Assembly (NCBI GenBank): GCA_001557505.1
Contig: LSAX01000001.1
Location: 930,001 to 994,000, forward strand
Direction: 5' to 3'
Length of the DNA stretch: 64,000 nt
Origin: Reticulascus tulasneorum
Taxonomy: Eukaryota; Ascomycota; Sordariomycetes; Glomerellales; Reticulascaceae
The notes beneath the pieces were generated by a model. The model saw nothing but the letters and a program-made list of their open reading frames with translations. It was not told the origin of the DNA and ran no database searches. A program made the translations under genes and the position numbers. Position 1 is the first letter of the stretch. Every line of letters starts with the position of its first letter. Shown here one piece after another: positions 34,799 through 45,461 of the stretch.

Positions 34799-35988
34799 GA
34801 TGATTGCTTGGGGTGGTTGGTGGTTGGTTGTGGAAGGTTTTGTATGTTTGGTATGGGCAGTGAATTGTTGCAGTGTCTGAGCCTGATTTGCTTGATGGTG
34901 TAGGGAGTATGTAGGAAGGATGGAATACTCTGGGCAGGATGAGGCACTTAAGTAGGCAGTCTTCTCGGATTATCTAATAAGATATACCAACCAAGGTACT
35001 AAGGTAACAAAGCGGCAGCTACGACTTGAGACAAGCGAGTGTTAGTGACGGGCAGCTGGGGTGGCGAATGACGTTGGAGGGGGTGCAAGCGTCTTGACTC
35101 GAGCGAAGGCGGGCCTGTGACCTGTGACCCTGGCTTGCCGCTTTGGGTAGCCGACTGCAACCAATCATCTTGGGAAAGCCTGGAATGTTCTCGGTGGGTT
35201 TCCGTGGTGCAGATCTTGGAAATCAGGGTCTTCTTTCTTGGGCGTGGTGCTTGCATTGCGCATTTTGCTAAGCCTAGGTAGTACCGACTCACGATGTCAC
35301 GCGCTCACTCACTCACGGTTCCTGGGAATGTGTGTTATGGGGTGCTGATTACATTTTGAGCTACCTGTGTTTAAAGCTGCCCAATGCCAACCTCACCCCG
35401 TTTTTCAGTGTTTGCAATGTTCCCTTGACTCCCTTATTATGGAGGTCGAAGTCCTTATGCTCCACTTGTGTAAGCGGATGCCGAGCCCTGACCCTCCTGA
35501 TATGTAGTGCAGTCGAAGAAGATAAGAGATCTTAGTGCTGATCCGGACAGCAGCCGGGAAGCCTGACTTGCGCCATGCCATCCCGCTAGCCATGCTCGGG
35601 CCACACGCTCTCTAATGTCCTCTTTGCTCATTAAGAATGCTGCCAAAAGAAACCAGTCGAAAAAAAGAAATCCTGTAAGAAAGCCGCCCAGAGATGAAGT
35701 CGTGTGCGCACTGGTGTGAAGTTAGCTACATGACATACAAAGGATCGGCAGTGCTAATCGCTCACGTATTCGTTGTTGAATCGCTCAAACTTAGTAGAGA
35801 AACTTCAACTGAAGCTGCAAGGTCTTCGATCCCGTCGTGTCCAACAATCATAACCCTCTCCAAGTCCATTTCTTCACCACACCTTCCCAAACCTGAGTCA
35901 AACCAAGAAATATCAGTTTGAATACCTTGCCGGGTCGTGTTGTCGTAGATGATGGTCTCGCGAAAGGGTCTGCGTGACCCGAGGGGCT
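34799..35988. other. Metallothionein promoter and intergenic DNA
   Basis: The first 130 bases on the minus strand are the CA-rich leader of the metallothionein gene. No gene is supported in the rest. I could not pick out a copper-response element with confidence. Confidence 0.5.
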
Positions 35989-36696
35989 CTATGGGACGTA
36001 GCAAAAGGTGACTGCCAATGGAGATGTGATGACGGGTCGGGGCTTCAGATCAACTAAAGCTGTTGGAGCTGCCTGGTAGGCAAACCGGACAATGTGGGCA
36101 GCGTAAGCGCCGAGAGTGAGCTGGTTGCGAGTGGCATCCTCCGCACGCATCACTCGCACCAAGGCGTATCTGATGTGATGGTAGACCTTCATAGCCCAGA
36201 GGAAGCTTCTGCGGGCGGCCTGGGCCACATACTCGCTCATGTAGTCGATGTAATAAGTCGCCAGGTCAATCAGTTCGCGTGGGACCTTGAGCACACGGAC
36301 CAATCCGACAACTTGACTTAGATTGCGGATGTTCACGTTCTCGAGTCGGTCGTAGATGTATCTAGGTGGGAGTTTCTGGATAGTCTGGAGACGATACAGA
36401 ATACCAGAACGCTCTTTATTATGCCAATAGATGTCCCAGTGGAACTCCTCTGCGAAGTCACCATACTCCACGCCAGCTTCGTAGCATGCAGGGTCTACAC
36501 CCTCTGGAATATCAGTAGAGTAGCTATAGTCTTCTGCACCGATAAAGATCGGAAGAGGAATCGAGATGAGGATGTAGAGACAGCCAACGTCAAGTCTGTT
36601 TGTGGTTACCACTGGGAGATCTGGAACGGGCCAGGGCACCCCACCAAACCAAGGTGCTCCGATATTCACGAGGCCATATGGCTGTTGGTCTGCCAT
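35989..36696 (-). CDS. Hypothetical protein, 235 aa
   Basis: Intact frame from an ATG at 36696. I do not recognise the family. The N-terminus is Pro/Trp-rich (NIGAPWFGGVPWPVP), followed by a hydrophobic stretch LYILISIPLPIFIGA that may be a membrane segment. The rest is helical and aromatic-rich (DLATYYIDYMSEYVAQAARR, MKVYHHIRYALVRVM). No signal peptide is obvious. The frame length and amino-acid use favour a real gene, but no splice or domain evidence backs it, and the true ends could differ. It sits between metallothionein and a RING-CH gene. Confidence 0.55.
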   Translation of the reverse strand: MADQQPYGLVNIGAPWFGGVPWPVPDLPVVTTNRLDVGCLYILISIPLPIFIGAEDYSYSTDIPEGVDPACYEAGVEYGDFAEEFHWDIYWHNKERSGILYRLQTIQKLPPRYIYDRLENVNIRNLSQVVGLVRVLKVPRELIDLATYYIDYMSEYVAQAARRSFLWAMKVYHHIRYALVRVMRAEDATRNQLTLGAYAAHIVRFAYQAAPTALVDLKPRPVITSPLAVTFCYVP

Positions 36697-37716
36697 GGTG
36701 TACTAGATCGCGTGATGGTGAGTTATGGTGTCGTTGTGTTGGAATCGCGCGTTTCTGGACTGGAAGTCGCGCGTTCTGACTGTTGTTGGTGAGATGTGGC
36801 AGGAGTTGAGATCGTAACACTCGCCAGTTCGGCAGTCATGATGCTGTGAGGGCGGTGTAAACCACGTTCAAAAAAGGGAACTTCAGAACATGTTGAGGTT
36901 CTCGTCACAATCTTTTCACCTTGCACGGACATCCATCTCGTACCTCCTATGCCATGATGACAACCAGCACTTCCGGCACCATCAAAGACTGGGTATGTTG
37001 GAAAAGAGGACTTTCACATATAGTTAGTCGTAGATCTACTCGGGCAGACCGTAGATAAAGGGGAGTAAACACAAATCCTGCTAAGTTTCTGCAAAGAGGA
37101 TACCATTACCACGAGTTTCCATGCGACTTCACGGGGGGCATGGAGGCTTCTCCGTAACTGAGACATCATAGGCTTATGAAAGAGATTGAATATCTGGGTC
37201 TGATATATTTGATACTTTTTCCAATTGCAGAGGAGTTTAAAATTGTAGATTGATTGTTTTACTAGAAGCTTTTGATCATGATTCAGGATGTTGAGCATGA
37301 AGGAGTTGACGTGAGGTCGAACAAGACGGGATGCTACAGGGGGTTATGTAAGTGATGTTGCCCCTGTGGATGCACGAGCCACAGTGGCACGGTTGCCCCG
37401 CCCTGCGCGATTGGCTGCTGCGACAGGTGATCGTATCTTGCCTGGGCTGGAAATTGATGTCACCAGCCGCTCTGTTTAGCCATCACGAGAACGTGCACTT
37501 TTTCAGCCTTGGTTTACTTTACCTTGCGATATCAGGCGTATACGCTTGTCTGCCGTCACAAAGTCTCCGACAGCAGCATACTGCTAATAATGGTTTAACT
37601 GCTGAACGGAGCTTCCCGCAACTCCAGCAGTCGTCCTTTGCACTCCAGAGCTGTGTCAGCCAGTCTGACCCGGCCCCTCCAAGCCATCAACCTCCCCATA
37701 CATTCCGATCGCGACC
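36697..37716. other. Intergenic, divergent promoter region
   Basis: No gene supported. The middle, about 37000-37330, is AT-rich by eye. Confidence 0.45.
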
Positions 37717-39237
37717 ATGGCTTCCTCTGCTGAAACGACGTCGGTTTCTCCAGAGACCTCAGCTGTCTTGATACCCCCCGATAGCGCCCGCCGCTGCTTC
37801 ATCTGCCTCATGGACGAAGACGAGACCGGATCATCCACGTCGGAATGGGTCGACCCATGCCCGTGCACATTGGAAGCTCACCAAGACTGCATCATGGACT
37901 GGGTCACCAATCTAGAGAACGAGAAAAAGGACATCAAGTGTCCCGTTTGCAAGGCAGATATCCAAGTATCTGGGCCTTGGGACCCAACCGTCGCTCTGAG
38001 CGACAAGCTCAACGACGGGCTGACTCGGATATCACCATACGTTATCGCGGGGAGCTTGGCGACCGGCACCTGGATAGGTCTGGCCTCGTACGGAAATTTC
38101 GCGGTGCGTATATTTGCAGGCCCAGAGGCGACGTTCAGATTCTTCTTCAGCGGCACGGGTACCGTTGGCGGTGTTCCACGGTTCAACTGGCTCCACGTTG
38201 CGACTTTACCGCTCATCGCCCCGGCTCTGATCGTGGGCCAGTCCTTCCCGGTATTTGGGAACGTGATATTCATGCCAGGCGCAGCGTTGGTAAGTGCACT
38301 TTCCTCCACAATACAAATGAACACTGCTGACGGTCCTCAGTATGGAGTATTTCACGCCGCTCGAGACGACCACTTCCTCACCTGGCCGCCCTCGCCACAG
38401 CTGGCCGTCGCCGTTTTCCCATACATGCGAGCGATATACCAAAACCTATACCACGAGTTCGTTTGCCCGATCGAGAAGAGGCTGGAGAGAAGAATATTAG
38501 GCCAGCCAGAGCCAGAGCCTGAACCCGAACCTGCACAAGCGCCGGCGAGGCAACAAAACAGGATCGCGGCAGCGGAGGGGAATGGTAACCGAGACGGTAT
38601 TCTCGTTGGGATGCTCGATGCTGTGATACGGCTCCTGGATATACCTGATGTGGATGTGGACCTCCAGGTGGATGTCGCTATCGACGCGGAGCGGGCTGAG
38701 GATGGAGCGGCTATCGAGATTGTGCTTGAGGAATTTGAAGAGTTCGATGCTGAAGCGCAAGTGGTGCTCGATGATACCCAAGAAGGAAGAGAGCTAGACC
38801 CGAATGCTCCACAGGCTTTGGGTGATGGACAGGAGCAACAGCCGCCACCTGGAGTACAGGCGCAAATACCAGAAAACCAACCTGCGCAGCAAGAGTTTGC
38901 ACCTGCTGTGGCTAATAACCGACGGCCCATCCAAACTAGTCTACGAGATGCTACGAACGCCATAGCGAGCGCGATGCTTCTACCCGTCTTCTCAGCTGGC
39001 ATGGGCGAGCTACTCCATTTCGCGCTCCCCAAGAGTTGGACCACCCCAGCACAGTTCGGTCGTCTCAGAGTGCGGACAGGCCTGCTACAAGAGCCTTGGG
39101 GTCGGAGTCTCGTTGGCGGTTGCATGTACATAGTGCTTCGGGATGCCTTCAGGCTCTATACCAAGTATCGAAAGGCCGTGAATAAGCCCTTGCGGAAAGT
39201 CAAGAACGTGGAGAGAAGGAGGAACAAGGCAGCATAG
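37717..39237 (+). CDS. RING-CH (MARCH5-like) membrane ubiquitin ligase
   Basis: ATG at 37717; 506 aa if read straight, 489 aa if the 51-nt phase-0 intron 38290-38340 (GTAAGT...CTCAG) is removed. An N-terminal RING-CH finger of the C4HC3 type is clear: CFIC, then DPCPC, HQDC and CPVC. Two hydrophobic segments follow (about residues 108-135 and 165-192), a middle acidic and Pro/Gln-rich region, and a C-terminal hydrophobic part (NAIASAMLLPVFSAGMGELL, LVGGCMYIVLRDAF) with a basic tail. The finger and first membrane part resemble animal MARCH5, a mitochondrial outer-membrane E3 ligase, so a membrane E3 role is likely; the organelle is inference. It lies 0.4 kb upstream of SGT2 on the same strand. 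Confidence 0.88.
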   Translation: MASSAETTSVSPETSAVLIPPDSARRCFICLMDEDETGSSTSEWVDPCPCTLEAHQDCIMDWVTNLENEKKDIKCPVCKADIQVSGPWDPTVALSDKLNDGLTRISPYVIAGSLATGTWIGLASYGNFAVRIFAGPEATFRFFFSGTGTVGGVPRFNWLHVATLPLIAPALIVGQSFPVFGNVIFMPGAALVSALSSTIQMNTADGPQYGVFHAARDDHFLTWPPSPQLAVAVFPYMRAIYQNLYHEFVCPIEKRLERRILGQPEPEPEPEPAQAPARQQNRIAAAEGNGNRDGILVGMLDAVIRLLDIPDVDVDLQVDVAIDAERAEDGAAIEIVLEEFEEFDAEAQVVLDDTQEGRELDPNAPQALGDGQEQQPPPGVQAQIPENQPAQQEFAPAVANNRRPIQTSLRDATNAIASAMLLPVFSAGMGELLHFALPKSWTTPAQFGRLRVRTGLLQEPWGRSLVGGCMYIVLRDAFRLYTKYRKAVNKPLRKVKNVERRRNKAA

Positions 39238-39624
39238 GGACGGTACAAGGGGAATCATAACTATGGCCAGTCTGTATAATTAGAATTGATTAGGGCTTGA
39301 ATCTCAGATGCCTCACTACATAGATCATCCCTGGTCAGAAATACCACTTTGACGATTATTGTACATGGTCCTCACTGCACCAAGACCAATGCTTCACAAT
39401 GACCTCGCTTATTGCATGTAGGAGTAAATTTAATTATGGAATACGTGGGGTTGACCCCACCTTCATTCGACCTGGAATCTTCCAGCCCGACAGTCGACTT
39501 TCCTTGACCGAGACATCCTGAACCGTTCAGGACAGCTAAACACGCGGCAAACACAGATTGACTTGACCATTCTACGTACCAGTTAGATATTCCGTGTTGC
39601 AGGATCCCAGATAACGTCGTGAAA
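39238..39624. other. Short intergenic region before SGT2
   Basis: Holds the 3' end of the RING-CH gene and the promoter and leader of SGT2. No other gene seen. Confidence 0.5.
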
Positions 39625-40870
39625 ATGGTAAGGATTGGACCAAAGTTGCTCTCCGGCACTCCATATCTCTATCGGCCAGAGCCAGCCTTGCTAACATTGT
39701 ACACGCAATACAGGCTACAACATCCAAGCAGCGCCTCGCGCTCGCAATCTGCGACTTCCTCTCCACATCCCTCACGGACGGTACGCTCCCAGCCGACGAC
39801 AAAGACTCCATCGACGTAGCTATAAACTGCATCGCCGAGTCCTTCAAGGTCGACCCCAGCGACACCAAGGCCGTCTCCGAAGCAGTCGGCACTCAGAACC
39901 TGCTACAGGTCTACTCCGTGTACGAGAAGCTCAAGAACGCTTCCAAGACGGCGACCGGATCGTCTGCCACCTCGGGACTGCCGACTGAGGCCCAGAAGAA
40001 GGAAGCGGAGACACTAAAGTCTCGCGGCAATGCCGCCATGGCCACGAAGGACTACCCCTCCGCCATCGACTTGTACACACAGGCCCTCGCCTTGAACCCA
40101 GGCAACGCCGTTTTCTTGAGCAACCGTGCGGCCGCGCACAGCGCTGCCAAGGACCACGAGTCTGCCAAGGCCGACGCCGAAGCCGCTGTCGCCATCGACC
40201 CAGCATATACCAAGGCCTGGTCACGGCTTGGACTCGCTCGCTTCGCACTTGGCGACGCAAAGGGGGCAATGGAGGCTTACGGCAAGGGCATTGAGTACGA
40301 GGGCAACGGCGGCAGCGAGGCCATGAAGAAGGGATTCGAGACAGCGAGGCGCCGCGTTGAGGAGAGCGAGGTCGAGGAGACGGACTTGCCACGTGGCTCC
40401 CCTGGTCTCGGCGGAGGTGCAGGTGGCATGCCTGACCTCGGAAGCTTGGCTAGCATGCTAGGTGGAGGCGGCGGCGGCGGCGGCGCTGGTGGGATGCCGG
40501 ATTTCAGCCAGATCATGAACAACCCCATGTTTGCGTCGATGGCCCAGAATCTGATGAGCAACCCGGACCTGATGGGCAACCTAATGAGTAACCCGCGGCT
40601 GAGAGAGATGGCAAACCAGTTTGGAGGCGGCGGTGCCCCTGGTGGTGCTCCAGGTGGCGGCGGTGGCATGCCCGACTTGCAGAGCTTGATGTCGGATCCG
40701 AGCATCGCGGAGATGTGAGTATCATCCCATCCTCTTCCACTTATCCGCAAGGGCCAGCTGCTTACCAACACAAACTTAGGGCACGATCAATGATGGGCGG
40801 TGGCGCTCCCGGTGGACCCCCTGGAGCAGGTCGAGGAGCAGGAGGACCTCCTGGCTCGGGCGGTCAATGA
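39625..40870 (+). CDS. SGT2: SGT2/SGTA-like TPR co-chaperone
   Basis: Three coding exons: 39625-39627 (only the ATG), 39714-40714 and 40780-40870; introns of 86 and 65 nt. The product is 364 aa. The N-terminal 70 residues match the SGTA dimerisation domain (KQRLALAICDFLSTSL...DSIDVAINCIAESF), which binds Get4-Get5. Three TPR repeats lie at about residues 100-185 (SRGNAAMATKDYPSAIDLYTQ, SNRAAAHSAAKDHESA, KAWSRLGLARFALGDAKGAM) and bind Hsp70/Hsp90 tails. The Gly/Met/Asn-rich C-terminus, with MNNPMFASMAQNLMSNPDLM, binds hydrophobic tail anchors. It acts in the cytosol in the GET pathway, handing tail-anchored proteins to Get3. A first coding exon of just ATG is easy to miss; I chose it because the frame runs cleanly from it. 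Confidence 0.94.
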
Positions 40871-41679
40871 TCGTGGTGGCATGAGATGAGGAAGTGCCGT
40901 AGAGTGATGGCAGGGAATGTCTCATTACAATTTATTATACGCGCTGCGCTTGGACTGGAACTGCAACATAGATATATGCACATGGCTGATGAAACACTGA
41001 CGTTCAAAATAGACAGCGAGTTACCCAGGACATGACTTGTTCACTAGTTGACGCCAACGATTGATGTTAAAGCCAGAAGCAAAAGATTTGATTATTCGGA
41101 GGAGACTCTATCATACGGTGTACCTTTGTGTCCCAAACCAGAGCAACATATCTATCGTGACGTGCCAATAAAGCCAATAGCAATGCAAGTAGGTCATGGG
41201 TTGTGTACAAGTTTTAAACCACAGCCCCCACGGAAATAGAAATTTTTGATCTGGAACCACGCCATACAATGCCCCGTCTACTCATATAGAACATACCATC
41301 TAATAAAAAGAAAAGCTTCGAAAGGGTGCAGAGGAAATCTACTTTTTGGAACAACATGGGGAAACTCCAGACGCCGACGGGAGTGCCGTCTCCGTACAAA
41401 TGCCTGCAGACCAAAAGCGCAGAAATAGTCATTATGTGGTCTTGGCCACGTTCGTTGAGACTTCTTCATGATTTTGCGAAGAGGATGTGGTGCCGGAGGA
41501 CTGAAAGACAAAATTATCGTATGGCTTAGAGACGAAACAAACGGCTAGCGAGAAAGGTTTGGTGGGGAGACAGGAGTGCCGCATTTTGGGTGATCGAGAT
41601 TGTTGGCTAATGAAGTATCACCAGATCCACTGGGGTTGGCGTGTCGACCGCCAACCTTACGGTTTCGATAGTGACCCCT
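40871..41679. other. 3' flanks of convergent SGT2 and ABC transporter genes
   Basis: The part next to 41680 remains open in the transporter frame from 41679 to a stop at 41545-41547 and may be a further exon. The rest shows no gene. Confidence 0.5.
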
Positions 41680-44600
41680 CTAAGGCTTGCCTCGAGAAGC
41701 GCGATTCTGGATTGGTTGGTGTGGTTTAGCCACAGATCCTGTAGGATTGTTCTGTGGCTTGTTCTCATTAACAGACTCGGAGGAAGATTTCGGGACAGCA
41801 GCTACAGGAGTGGGAATGTGTGACGGCGGATTTACAGAGTTTGAGGTGCGCAAGGTCTTACTCGGCTGGTTGGCGGCAGACGAAGCAGAGGTGTTGGATC
41901 GGGGTTCTGGAGCAGTTGGAGGTGCTGGCGCGTTGTCCGAGGAAGTCTTCGTCACAGGAGCAGAAACACGACGTGATGACTGGCAGGTCATTAGCGAAGA
42001 TCCTCCTTGAGAGACCCTCACAAACCGATTGCTTACAAGATTGCTTTCAGCCGGGGCTTCCTCTATCTCTTCATACTCGGTATCCGCCGTGTCATAATCT
42101 CCCGAGGAAGTTGTGGATGGTTCACTCTTTGAATTAACTCGACGAGAATACCGAGGATACTTCAAGGTGGTGGCTGGAAGATTCACCACTTGATCCCGGG
42201 ACTCGTCCTCCGCAAGCCCCACACTGTCACTGCTGTCGGGCTGGGGTCCGACCCGGAATGGGGTTGGACTAGCCCATTCAACTGTCTTCTGCGACCCGTC
42301 CTCCGGCATATCCGCTGAGTCTGACCCTACTTGATGCTGGTTTGTCACCAGACGGTTTGGCGCTGCCAAGGATCGAGGGGTAAACTCTTGGGCCACAGGA
42401 TTCAGCTTGGATCCCTACAATCAAAGATCAGAATCAGCCAAAGAAGCCGTGGATTCTTCAACAGACTCTACCTCTTTCTTGTGCCCCGACGGAGTTTTAG
42501 CCCCCTGACCCTCTTGAGCTGGCGTGGGTTTGGACGCGGTCTTGCCATTTTCATTCGGCGGCGCTGCTGTCTCGGTTTTGGCGAGCTCGCTCTTCGTCTG
42601 CGTCGGTGTGAGATCATTGATGAGGGTCGTTTTCTGCACGGTCATCGCAGCCATTTTCTGATCAGCGTCCTTGGGCTTGACAAAGGTCTGCTTCGACCAA
42701 AGATCTGCATATCGACCATTTGCGACGATGAGCTCACTGTGGCTACCCTGCTCAATGACCTCTCCGTTCTCAACAACGACGATTCGATCGGCGTTCATAA
42801 TCGTCGACAAGCGGTGCCTGGATGTCTATCAGCAATGCGATGCAACATTCTTTGCGGTCAATAAACTTACGCAACGATGAAAGTGGTCCGGCCCTTGCAA
42901 AGTCGAAGAAAAGACTCCTGGATCTTCTGCTCGGTATCGGTGTCGACGGAGCTGGTGGCCTCATCCAATAGAACAATGTCGGGCTGCTTCAGAATTGCTC
43001 GGGCAATTGCGACTCGCTGCAATTCACCACCCGAAAGTTTACTGCAAAAATGTTAGCTTCTTTCTCAATTCGAGACCGTGGACAACACTTACATTCCTCT
43101 CTCTCCAACTCGAGTATTGTATTCTGGTTCAAGTTAGCTACCAACCTTGAAGAGGTTTGATATGATGCCTTACTATCAGTAAAACCCATGATCTTATCAT
43201 GGATACATGCAGCTTTACAAGCTTCCCAAACTTCTTCGTCTGAAGCAGTGATTTTTGCGTATCTGACATTGTTCAAGATTGTGTCGTCAAAGAGGATCGG
43301 GTTTTGCGGGACAAGGCCGATCCTGTCTCGAAGGCTGGGAAAGTGTAAGCAATTGTTAGATCTGTTACGATGGCATCGACCAACCTGGAGAGATCGACAT
43401 CCCGGACATCTTGTCCGTCAATACGAATCGAGCCATCCGTCACATCGTAGAAACGATTCAGCAGCTTTAGCAGCGTGGACTTCCCGGCACCAGTAGCACC
43501 GACAAAGGCCACGGTCTGACCTCCTGGCACGGACAAGTCGATCTTCTTTATGATTCCCTTCTTGTTGTCGTAGCTGAAGGAAACCCCTTCAAAGTCGACA
43601 TCCCCCGACACAAACTTGATCGGCCTCGCCCCCTTTTTATTGACGATGGTAGGCTTTTGCTTCATAATGTCCAGAATTCTTTCGGCATCGACGAGATCGC
43701 TGCTCAATTTCTTGCCGAGGCTTGCCATAAATCGGAGCGGCGAAGTAAGCTGAGCCCAATACATCAGGAGCATGGTGAGATCACCCGGCGTCGCCTTGCC
43801 GCTCCTGATTCGAAAGACAGCTAGAAATGCGCCTGCCAACAACCCGCACAAGAGGACCAGAGACTGAATTGCGTTGGCGCCGAGCCAAGTAAAGCGAATA
43901 CCTTGAGACAAGGAGACGCGAGTATGTACGGCTGTTGCATATCGGTTGTCTTCGTATCCAGTCTGGTTGAAAGATGCAACTGTATGCCATCCTTGAACGC
44001 CCGTCTGGCGAACGTAATACTCGGAGTATACGGCGTTTACATGGCGCCGTCGAGCTTCTTTCATGCCAGATATCATCCTGGAAGCCGTGTATAGGAACAA
44101 TATGCCCGTTGCGATGGTGATCAAACCTTCATAGGACCCGAAGGTCAGGGAGAGGTAAACCACGGCGACGACGAGATCGATCAACATGGGAAGTGCCTGG
44201 AAGCATACCGACTCTAATATGTCCGAGATGCTCTGGCCGCCATACAAGGCCATTATGATATCGGAGGTGCTCTTCGAGTCGTGAAAGTCCGCGGACAGAT
44301 GTAAGATGTGAGAATACGCCGCAGTACTGAGCGCCTCATCCGTATAGAACTCGATTGGCATATATAGCCACTGCCGCAAGAAGTCAATACCGCTTTCGGA
44401 GGCGGCAACACGAAGAACACCATAAACAATGACGCCAATCCAAGCGCCATTGAAATCCCGGTCCTTCAAATCATCTACTACAAGACCAAACTGACGAGGA
44501 ATAAGCAGATTGAGGGCGTTGCGAGCAAGGAGGCATAATCCGACAAGCACGAGGCGTAATTGAAGGGACTTGCGGCCGACAGGCCAAAAGTATGGGAAGA

Positions 44601-45461
44601 GTATCTTGAAAATGTTAGCTATGACAATGCAGAAGACGAGCGCAGAATTGTACGCGGCAAACTTACCGAAAACCCTTTGATGTAGGTCAGCCAGTTTCCC
44701 TCCGCTTGTAGTCGCTTCTCCATTTCCTCCCTAGCCTTCCGTTCTCGCTCTTCCCAGCGGGATTCGGTAGTGGTGGATTGAGTTTTGTTCTGTTCCTCCT
44801 CGCCTTGAGATGTGGAACCATAACTGGTGCTCTCGCTGGTTTCCGACTCGGTTTCCGAAGTGCTGCTGAGGGGACTCTTGGGGTCCTTTGGAAGGAGGGA
44901 TTGGCGTTCCTCGTCCGATGCTGGCTCAGTCTTGGAAAGCCACCGTTGGGCAAAGTATGTCCCAAGGATTGCGAGAACCGAACAGTATCGTAGGGCAATA
45001 ATTATGGCGTGAGACAGTTGGAAGGGATCCAATGACGCTGGATGCGAGGAAACAATCTGCGGAACCCCGATGATGGGCTCGAAGACGAGTGCCAGAAGCC
45101 ATGAGCCGTAATACGGATACCACACGGGATGCTCGGTATCCGATAGATAGGCAGCTTCAATTCCAAAGACGAGGATGGAAGACAGAGTACCAATTACGAT
45201 ATCTTCCTGGCCAACCCAGTCCTTCTGGATGATAGACTGAATGGCAATGATCAGGAACTGCGCGACATAGCTTAGGACAAAGAACAGAAGCAGATTGACG
45301 ATCAGTCGTCGCCGGATATGCTGGTTTTCCGGTTGAGCAGATGCCTTGAGGGTCTGGAGGGTGCAGACTGCCACAGTGAACGAGAGGATGAAGTAGACGA
45401 AGACAGTCGCAGGGTAGATGTAGCGCAGGCTCGCAACGAGCGTCTCGAGAAATGGTGACAT
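41680..45461 (-). CDS. HMT1-like vacuolar ABC transporter with PAM2-bearing tail
   Basis: Seven exons: 45461-44667, 44604-43385, 43334-43174, 43123-43093, 43041-42871, 42817-42472 and 42414-41680; introns 49-62 nt; 1152 aa. All junctions keep the frame. The layout is that of the HMT1/ABCB6 family of half transporters that move phytochelatin- or glutathione-bound metals into the vacuole: an N-terminal five-helix domain, an acidic linker, a six-helix core, then Walker [10 protein letters not shown] (about residue 634), signature LSGGE, Walker [10 protein letters not shown] and H-loop AHRLST. After the last intron the tail begins [12 protein letters not shown], a PAM2 motif, then about 230 Ser/Pro-rich residues. 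If the last intron stays in, the protein ends 16 residues later without PAM2. Start is the first ATG; the frame upstream has only TTG. Confidence 0.9.
42376..42411 (-). other. PAM2 motif coding segment
   Basis: Encodes [12 protein letters not shown], residues 910-921 of the spliced transporter, matching the consensus x-x-L-N-x-x-A-x-E-F-x-P that binds the MLLE domain of poly(A)-binding protein. Confidence 0.85.

Noticed and set aside
38352..39131. 259-codon open frame opposite the RING-CH gene
   Set aside because: Antisense shadow caused by the composition of the acidic and Pro/Gln-rich coding region.
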